8,886 nt of DNA from Alphaproteobacteria bacterium (lineage in GTDB: Bacteria > Pseudomonadota > Alphaproteobacteria > Rhizobiales > Hyphomicrobiaceae): NCBI GenBank assembly GCA_022600335.1, contig JAHZKN010000182.1, positions 1-8,886 on the forward strand, in the 5' to 3' direction. Made by a program: the position numbers and the translations under genes. Of the stretch, positions 4,559-8,886 are shown in pieces (within the stretch, counting starts at the first letter, position 1; every line of letters begins with the position of its first letter). The notes below the pieces were generated by a model. It saw nothing but the letters and a program-made list of their open reading frames with translations, was not told the origin of the DNA and did no database searches.

Positions 4559-6034
4559 TCAGTCCGGCACTTGCGCGCTCGGTGCAACGCTGCCCGCGTG
4601 ACCATCAGGAATGCCATCCTTATCAAGATAAGCGATACGCAACATGTTGGTTGTACCCGGCGAGCCAATGGGAACGCCCGCTGTGATCACCATTCCTTCG
4701 CCAGATTTAACCCAGCCTTCATCAAAAACAATTTGTGCCGCCTTTTGGACCATGTCTGAAAGGTTCTTTGGGTCGGCGGTTAAATAGGTTTGAATACCCC
4801 ATACCAGTGAGAGACGGCGTGCGGTCGCCTCTACTGGAGTCAATCCAATGACGGGAAGCCCAGGGCGTTCACGCGCGACACGCAGGGCCGTTGACCCTGT
4901 TGCGGTATAACAAACAATTGCGGCAAGCTTTACAGTCTGTGCAATGGCATGGGCCGCACCTGCAATCGCATCTGCGCCTGTGGCCTGTGGCATAATCTGT
5001 GTTGCGTGAACAAAGGCGCGATAATCAGGATCCGTTTCAGCTTCGCAAGCAATGCGATTCATCATGTCTATTGTTGTCACGGGGTGTTGCCCAACAGCGG
5101 ACTCAGCTGACAACATAACCGCATCTGCGCCGTCGAAGACGGCGGTTGCAACGTCAGAAACTTCAGCGCGCGTTGGCACCGGCGAAGAGATCATACTTTC
5201 CAACATTTGTGTGGCAACAATCACAGGCTTGCCTGCAGTACGTGCCTTGCGCGTGATGTGTTTTTGTAGGCCTGGCACACGCTCAACCGGCATTTCGACA
5301 CCGAGATCACCGCGCGCCACCATAAATCCGTCACCGGCACTGATAATGGCGTCTAGGTCTTCAATAGCTGACGGCTTTTCGATTTTGACCATAATCGCCG
5401 CCAAGCCGTCGACAATGGATTTTACTTCCAAGACGTCTTCGGCACGCTGCACAAATGACAGAGCAATCCAATCTGCACCGAGATCCAAGGCGCATTCCAG
5501 GTCTCCGCGGTCTTTGTCAGTTAACGGTCCGATGGGAAGAATAGTATCGGGAAGGCTGACACCTTTCCGACTTGCGAGCGCACCACCAACCAGCACCTCA
5601 GCCAGAATCTTTTTGTTTGCAGCATCTTTGACGCGCATTCTAAGTTTGCCGTCATCTAGAAGCAGGGTGTCACCAACAGCAATGGAATCGAATATTTGCG
5701 GATGCGGCAGCATCACGCGCTCGTTGTTGCCTGGCGTCTCGTCTTGGTCAAATGTGAACGTTGCACCTTCACTGACAAAGACGCGACCACCTGCAAATTC
5801 ACCAAGTCGCAGCTTTGGTCCCTGAAGGTCGAACAAAATGCCAATGGGATGACGGTGTTGTTTCGCCAGCTGGCGCACAGCAAACACCAATTGCCGCGCA
5901 ATATCATGCGTGGCGTGGCTCATATTTATGCGAAAGACATCGACGCCAGCCAAGAACAACTGTTCAAGGGTCTCTGGTGCAGACGATGCGGGCCCAAGTG
6001 TCGCAACGATCTTGACCCGGCGGTCGCGTTTCAT
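4559..6034 (-). CDS. pyk: Pyruvate kinase
   Basis: 491 residues, normal for bacterial pyruvate kinase; converts phosphoenolpyruvate and ADP to pyruvate and ATP in the cytoplasm. The start motif KIVATLGPAS (8-17) leads to R35, N37, S39 and H40 of the substrate/ATP site. The B domain spans about 75-165. The catalytic segment IMVKIEKPSAI carries K217 and the metal ligand E219, and RGDLGVE adds the second metal ligand D243. T275 lies in ATQMLESM, and FDGADAVMLSAESAVG (300-315) follows. The C-terminal domain is about 350-475 with a short extra tail. Residues L70, Q71, K74 and L77 in DLQGPKLRL are those of the K+-independent class; K replaces the glutamate of K+-activated enzymes. The ATG overlaps the stop of the upstream gene (ATGA), so translation is probably coupled. 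No terminator is seen after the stop. Confidence 0.96.
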   Translation of the reverse strand: MKRDRRVKIVATLGPASSAPETLEQLFLAGVDVFRINMSHATHDIARQLVFAVRQLAKQHRHPIGILFDLQGPKLRLGEFAGGRVFVSEGATFTFDQDETPGNNERVMLPHPQIFDSIAVGDTLLLDDGKLRMRVKDAANKKILAEVLVGGALASRKGVSLPDTILPIGPLTDKDRGDLECALDLGADWIALSFVQRAEDVLEVKSIVDGLAAIMVKIEKPSAIEDLDAIISAGDGFMVARGDLGVEMPVERVPGLQKHITRKARTAGKPVIVATQMLESMISSPVPTRAEVSDVATAVFDGADAVMLSAESAVGQHPVTTIDMMNRIACEAETDPDYRAFVHATQIMPQATGADAIAGAAHAIAQTVKLAAIVCYTATGSTALRVARERPGLPVIGLTPVEATARRLSLVWGIQTYLTADPKNLSDMVQKAAQIVFDEGWVKSGEGMVITAGVPIGSPGTTNMLRIAYLDKDGIPDGHAGSVAPSAQVPD

Positions 6035-6519
6035 TCGCCTTTTTGGCCTTTCGATTCAGGATCGGAAAGGCGAATTGTCCATTCCTGCGCCTTGCCGGTA
6101 TCAACTTCATAGAAACCGGTGCGCTTATAGCCGCGTTTGCTACAATTCTGAACCCCCCTAATCGCAAACGATTTAGAGGCCGTGCACATAAAGTTTGAGC
6201 CAACCCACTCCCCACCACGGTCGTAGTCGACGGCGTGTACGTAGAGAAAGCGGCTCGGCAGTGCGCCTTTGAGGAGAGCCTCGCAGGATTGAGAGCCGAT
6301 CGTCCACCAGCCCTCTGTGACCCAACCTTTGACATCTTGGTAGCCGATCGAGACCCCGACCCGACTCGACGTTGCATTGCATAGAGCCAAATCCGCATGT
6401 GCTGGTGCGCTCGCGAAGATCGTAATGGCGAACGCAAACGGTATAGCAAGATGTAAAGGACGTGACCGTGACTGTCGTTGATTGCAGCGGTCGTATGGAC
6501 GGCGATCACGGTGATGCAA
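6031..6519 (-). CDS. Secreted DUF1036 protein, TTG start proposed
   Basis: 162 residues from a TTG at 6519. A basic N-terminus and hydrophobic segment (LHLAIPFAFAITIFASAPAHA) form a signal peptide with likely cleavage after AHA at about 42. The mature part is a DUF1036 domain: LALCNATSSRVGVSIGY, WVTEGWWTI, an LYVHAVDYDRGGEW segment, MCTASKSFAIRG and RTGFYEVDTG. Four cysteines (47, 79, 112, 126) are placed for two periplasmic disulfides. The function of the domain is not known to me, but its position beside pyk recurs in Alphaproteobacteria. Start choice: TTG 6519 has GGAG eight bases upstream. The frame stays open to TTG 6624 and ATG 6612, but these lack a ribosome binding site, give an odd leader and would run through the hairpin at 6555-6581. 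The stop overlaps the pyk start by four bases. Confidence 0.85.
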   Translation of the reverse strand: MHHRDRRPYDRCNQRQSRSRPLHLAIPFAFAITIFASAPAHADLALCNATSSRVGVSIGYQDVKGWVTEGWWTIGSQSCEALLKGALPSRFLYVHAVDYDRGGEWVGSNFMCTASKSFAIRGVQNCSKRGYKRTGFYEVDTGKAQEWTIRLSDPESKGQKGE

Positions 6520-6554
6520 AACTTGAGCTCCAAGTGTGTTAGTGACGCAAGCGC

Positions 6555-6581
6555 ACCACCAGAAAAAGAGCTGCTGGTGGC
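6555..6581 (-). other. Intercistronic hairpin between the glycerate kinase and DUF1036 genes
   Basis: CCACCAG 6556-6562 and CTGGTGG 6574-6580 pair perfectly (7 pairs plus an outer G-U in RNA) around an 11-base loop. No T-run follows on the minus strand, so it is more likely an RNA-stability or processing element than a terminator. It could set different levels for the upstream and downstream parts of the operon. Confidence 0.5.
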
Positions 6582-6626
6582 CCGGCGCAGAGCGAGGCTG
6601 GCGGTGCTGCATGACGCGCAGCAATT

Positions 6627-7922
6627 TTAGGGATCAATCAAAATGGCGCGAAAATCGTTGACGTTGGTTTGCGTTGGACCACACTGCAACAAGTCGCCAA
6701 TTTTGTGGAAGAACCCCGTTGAATCGTTATTGGCCAGGAAAGCGGCGGCATTGAGATTTTGCGCCTCTGCCTTTGTAATTGTCTCGGGCGTGACAAGTGC
6801 ACCGGCGGGGTCGTCTGCGTCCCCGCCGCCGCCATCAATACCATCTGTGTCACCAGCAATAGCCGAGATTCCTCTCGCTCCGGCCAATCCGATGGCAAGG
6901 CCGAGTGCATATTCCTGATTAGGGCCGCCCCGGCCATTACCTGACACGGTTACTGTAAATTCACCGCCTGACAAAAGTGCGGTCCGCTCACCCTTGGCTT
7001 TAGCGTCCAGCGCCATTTGCGCGTGCGCCTTCCCGACATCTCGGGCTTCGCCTTCGAGCGCATCACCAAGCATTTCAACACGGTATCCTTCGGTTTTAGC
7101 AATCTCTGCTCCTGCAGTGATTGATGCTTTTGGCGCCGCGACAAGGATGTAGCGTGCGTTGCCAAGTTTTGGATCGCCAGGCTTTAGAGTTTCGTTGTCT
7201 GGATTGTTGAGCGCGTGTTGAATATTCTCTGATGGTTTCAGTCCATAGCGCTCGATGATCGCGCGGGCTTCGGCAAGTGTTGTTGGGTCGCCGACGGTCG
7301 GGCCTGAGCCGATTGCATCCGGATTATCACCCGGCACGTCAGAAATTGCCAGTGTGATCAGTTGGGCAGGGTGTGTGCAGGCTGCCAGACCGCCGCCCTT
7401 GATCAGAGACAGATGTTTGCGCACGCAGTTTATTTCAGAAATGCGCGCGCCGGACTTCAGTAGCTGTTGGGTGATGCTCTGCTTGTCGAGAAAACTCACA
7501 CCTTCAACCGGTGCAGACCACAGCGCTGATGCACCACCGGACAGCAAGCACAAAACAACGTCTCCAGGTTCCGCGCGGCGCGTGAACTGTTCTGCAATTT
7601 TGGCGGACGCGATGGAGTTGGAGTCCGGCACAGGGTGGCCAGCTTCGATGACAGGCAGAATCTCGGTGGGCAGCCCATATCCATGTCGGGTGGTTACAAA
7701 CCCCTGAATGCGACCGCCTTGGCCGAGCGCCATGTAATGCCGCTCTGTGGCTTGTGCCATGGCGGCAGCAGCCTTCCCGGCGCCCACAATGCGCAGCGTG
7801 CCGTTGTTAGGCACCTGGGGAAGATGCGGCGGCACACAACTGGCCGGGTGGGCGGCTTCAACGGCGGCATCGTACATTTTGCGCAATAATGCGCGGTGTT
7901 CCAAGGGTGTGGGAGCTGTCAT
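6627..7922 (-). CDS. Glycerate 2-kinase, DUF4147/MOFRL family
   Basis: 431 residues from ATG 7922, typical for this family (also annotated as hydroxypyruvate reductase TtuD in older databases). It phosphorylates D-glycerate with ATP to 2-phosphoglycerate in the cytoplasm. Motifs in order: VGAGKAAAAMA (46-56, K50 a probable catalytic lysine), EAGHPVPD (93-100), LLSGGASALW (126-135), NCVRKHLSLIKGGGLA (165-180), SDVPGDNPDAIGSGPTVGD (194-212), then the C-terminal MOFRL domain with SGGEFTVTVSGNGRGGPNQE (318-337), AGDTDGIDGG (356-365) and CGPTQTNVND (414-423). A GTG at 8042 would add 40 non-typical residues without a ribosome binding site and is rejected. The ATG at 7922 has only a weak upstream site. 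First gene of the minus-strand cluster with DUF1036 and pyk; its product reaches pyruvate through enolase and Pyk. Confidence 0.93.
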   Translation of the reverse strand: MTAPTPLEHRALLRKMYDAAVEAAHPASCVPPHLPQVPNNGTLRIVGAGKAAAAMAQATERHYMALGQGGRIQGFVTTRHGYGLPTEILPVIEAGHPVPDSNSIASAKIAEQFTRRAEPGDVVLCLLSGGASALWSAPVEGVSFLDKQSITQQLLKSGARISEINCVRKHLSLIKGGGLAACTHPAQLITLAISDVPGDNPDAIGSGPTVGDPTTLAEARAIIERYGLKPSENIQHALNNPDNETLKPGDPKLGNARYILVAAPKASITAGAEIAKTEGYRVEMLGDALEGEARDVGKAHAQMALDAKAKGERTALLSGGEFTVTVSGNGRGGPNQEYALGLAIGLAGARGISAIAGDTDGIDGGGGDADDPAGALVTPETITKAEAQNLNAAAFLANNDSTGFFHKIGDLLQCGPTQTNVNDFRAILIDP

Positions 7923-7946
7923 TTTTGCCGTTTTTTTGATTGATTG

Positions 7947-7975
7947 GCACAATGTGGCCAAAGCCACGCTGTCAA
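7947..7975 (-). promoter_or_regulatory. Possible promoter of the glycerate kinase operon with a dyad in the spacer
   Basis: On the minus strand TTGACA lies at 7975-7970, with a poor -10 (TTGTGC, 7952-7947) 17 bases on. Within the spacer is the inverted repeat GTGGC-CAAA-GCCAC (7954-7967), placed where a repressor would block polymerase. The -10 is weak, so confidence is low. For the divergent gene at 8058 no clear promoter is seen; TATAAC at 8046-8051 is too close to its ATG unless the mRNA is leaderless. Confidence 0.35.
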
Positions 7976-8057
7976 AGGTTTGCGGGATCGATTTTGCCGC
8001 GTCAAGCGTCTGAAGGTCGCTATGGTCTTTCCTGGGGGTCACGCGATATAACGCGCT

Positions 8058-8886
8058 ATGGATTCAGATCCCGGTTCTCTAAATTCAGCGCAGCGGCAGG
8101 ACACCGACGTGCCCGCTTTCGACGCGCATCCGGCCAGCCGCGAGAATTGCCCCCTGGTATTTCTCTGTGACCATGCAACCAATTTTATTCCCGAGTCCTA
8201 CGGCGATCTTGGACTGGGGTCGTCCGAGCTTGGCCGCCATATCGCCTATGATATTGGTGCAGCTGGTGTCACCAAAGCCCTTAGCGCCCATTTTGGGGCG
8301 ACTGCCGTGTTGACGCGCTTTTCCCGGCTGGTGATTGATCCCAACCGCGGCGAGGATGATCCAACCTTAGTGATGCGCATTGCTGATGGCGTTGTTGTGG
8401 AAGGGAATCGCTCGGTTGATGCTACCGAGCGTCAGCATCGCCTTCAGACTTATTATCAGCCGTATCACGACGCAGTGAGGCACGTGCTTGACGGTTACCT
8501 CGCACGGGCGCTGACGCCCATACTCATTTCCATCCACAGTTACACCGAGGCGTGGAAGGGGGTTGCGCGACCCTGGCACATCGGAATTTTGTGGGACGAG
8601 GATGATCGTGTCGCAAAACCATTGCTGCAAGCGCTGCGCCGTGATGGAGAACTGATCGTTGGAGATAATGAACCATACACGGGTGAGCTCAAGGGTGACA
8701 CGATGTGGCGTCATGGAACCATGCGCGGACTTCCACATGCACTTATCGAGATTCGCCAGGACTTGATATGTGATCCGGACGGACAACTGATCTGGGCAAA
8801 GCGGTTGGCGCAGGCGCTGGAAGAGACACTGGCGCGTATCGGAACAATAGATGTTCCAGTGGGATTGATGGCGGTCAACCAAACAC
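8058..8886 (+). CDS. N-formylglutamate amidohydrolase family protein (COG3931 type), cut by the right edge
   Basis: 276 residues are visible and the frame is still open at the window end; the family is about 260-300 long, so little is missing. Conserved points are VFLCDHATNFIP (34-45), LTRFSRLVIDPNRGEDDP (85-102), ILISIHSY (155-162), WHIGILW (173-179) and the late IEIRQDLI (230-237). These correspond to the metal-binding and catalytic stretches of the amidohydrolase, with CDHA where the other paralogue in this window has SPHSG. It belongs to the group annotated as predicted N-formylglutamate amidohydrolase (COG3931), whose substrate is not settled to my knowledge. It is divergent from the glycerate kinase gene with 135 bases between. 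ATG 8058 has no good ribosome binding site; an upstream ATG at 8019 in the same frame stops after nine codons. Confidence 0.88.
   Translation, partial: MDSDPGSLNSAQRQDTDVPAFDAHPASRENCPLVFLCDHATNFIPESYGDLGLGSSELGRHIAYDIGAAGVTKALSAHFGATAVLTRFSRLVIDPNRGEDDPTLVMRIADGVVVEGNRSVDATERQHRLQTYYQPYHDAVRHVLDGYLARALTPILISIHSYTEAWKGVARPWHIGILWDEDDRVAKPLLQALRRDGELIVGDNEPYTGELKGDTMWRHGTMRGLPHALIEIRQDLICDPDGQLIWAKRLAQALEETLARIGTIDVPVGLMAVNQT

Noticed and set aside
5052..5825. Plus-strand frame of 257 codons opposite pyk
   Set aside because: Antisense shadow of pyruvate kinase; Ser/Thr/Arg-rich product typical of a reverse reading of a coding gene.
8019..8048. Nine-codon leader peptide before the right-hand amidohydrolase gene
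   Set aside because: ATG with AAGG upstream and a TAA stop, but no run of any one amino acid and no attenuator-like pair of hairpins; too short to support.

Overview
The window is ordinary alphaproteobacterial chromosome with an unusually structured non-coding segment at its left end. The evidence for an alphaproteobacterium is a CpdR-type single-domain response regulator, a 41-residue cysteine-free ribosomal protein L36, a DUF1036 protein directly followed by pyruvate kinase, and C/U-rich small-RNA genes of an alphaproteobacterial type. The order cannot be fixed from this window. No insertion sequence, phage gene, CRISPR array or defence gene is visible.

Layout, left to right. Positions 1-205 hold the possible C-terminus of a gene entering from the left, plus a second short overlapping frame. 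Positions 206-1006 have no convincing protein gene, but contain two tandem plus-strand copies of a small RNA gene (about 466-562 and 788-879). They share a 32-base core with one mismatch, and each ends in a strong intrinsic terminator. Two further hairpins (915-938 and 956-994) follow. A minus-strand N-formylglutamate amidohydrolase family gene occupies 1007-1906. A 551-base gap follows, with a terminator-like structure at 2201-2261 and a dyad and weak CtrA-like box before cpdR (2458-2844, plus). Next come tRNA-Val(GAC) at 3083-3157, rpmJ for L36 at 3378-3503, and an exported proline-rich TPR protein ending at 4541, all on the plus strand.

On the minus strand, a convergent cluster is read as glycerate 2-kinase (7922-6627), a secreted DUF1036 protein (6519-6031) and pyruvate kinase (6034-4559). 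The last two overlap by ATGA. The kinase makes 2-phosphoglycerate, which enolase (not in the window) converts to phosphoenolpyruvate, the substrate of pyruvate kinase, so the cluster feeds glycerate into lower glycolysis. Divergent from it, at 8058, a second and different N-formylglutamate amidohydrolase family gene runs off the right edge.

The best candidate for something worth follow-up is the tandem small RNA pair: identical single-stranded CCTCCCT-containing cores (a possible anti-Shine-Dalgarno seed), different 5' hairpins and different promoters. Second-tier observations are a tRNA-Val with C at position 33, a pyruvate kinase with the K+-independent residue signature, and a structured L36 leader that may hide the ribosome binding site.
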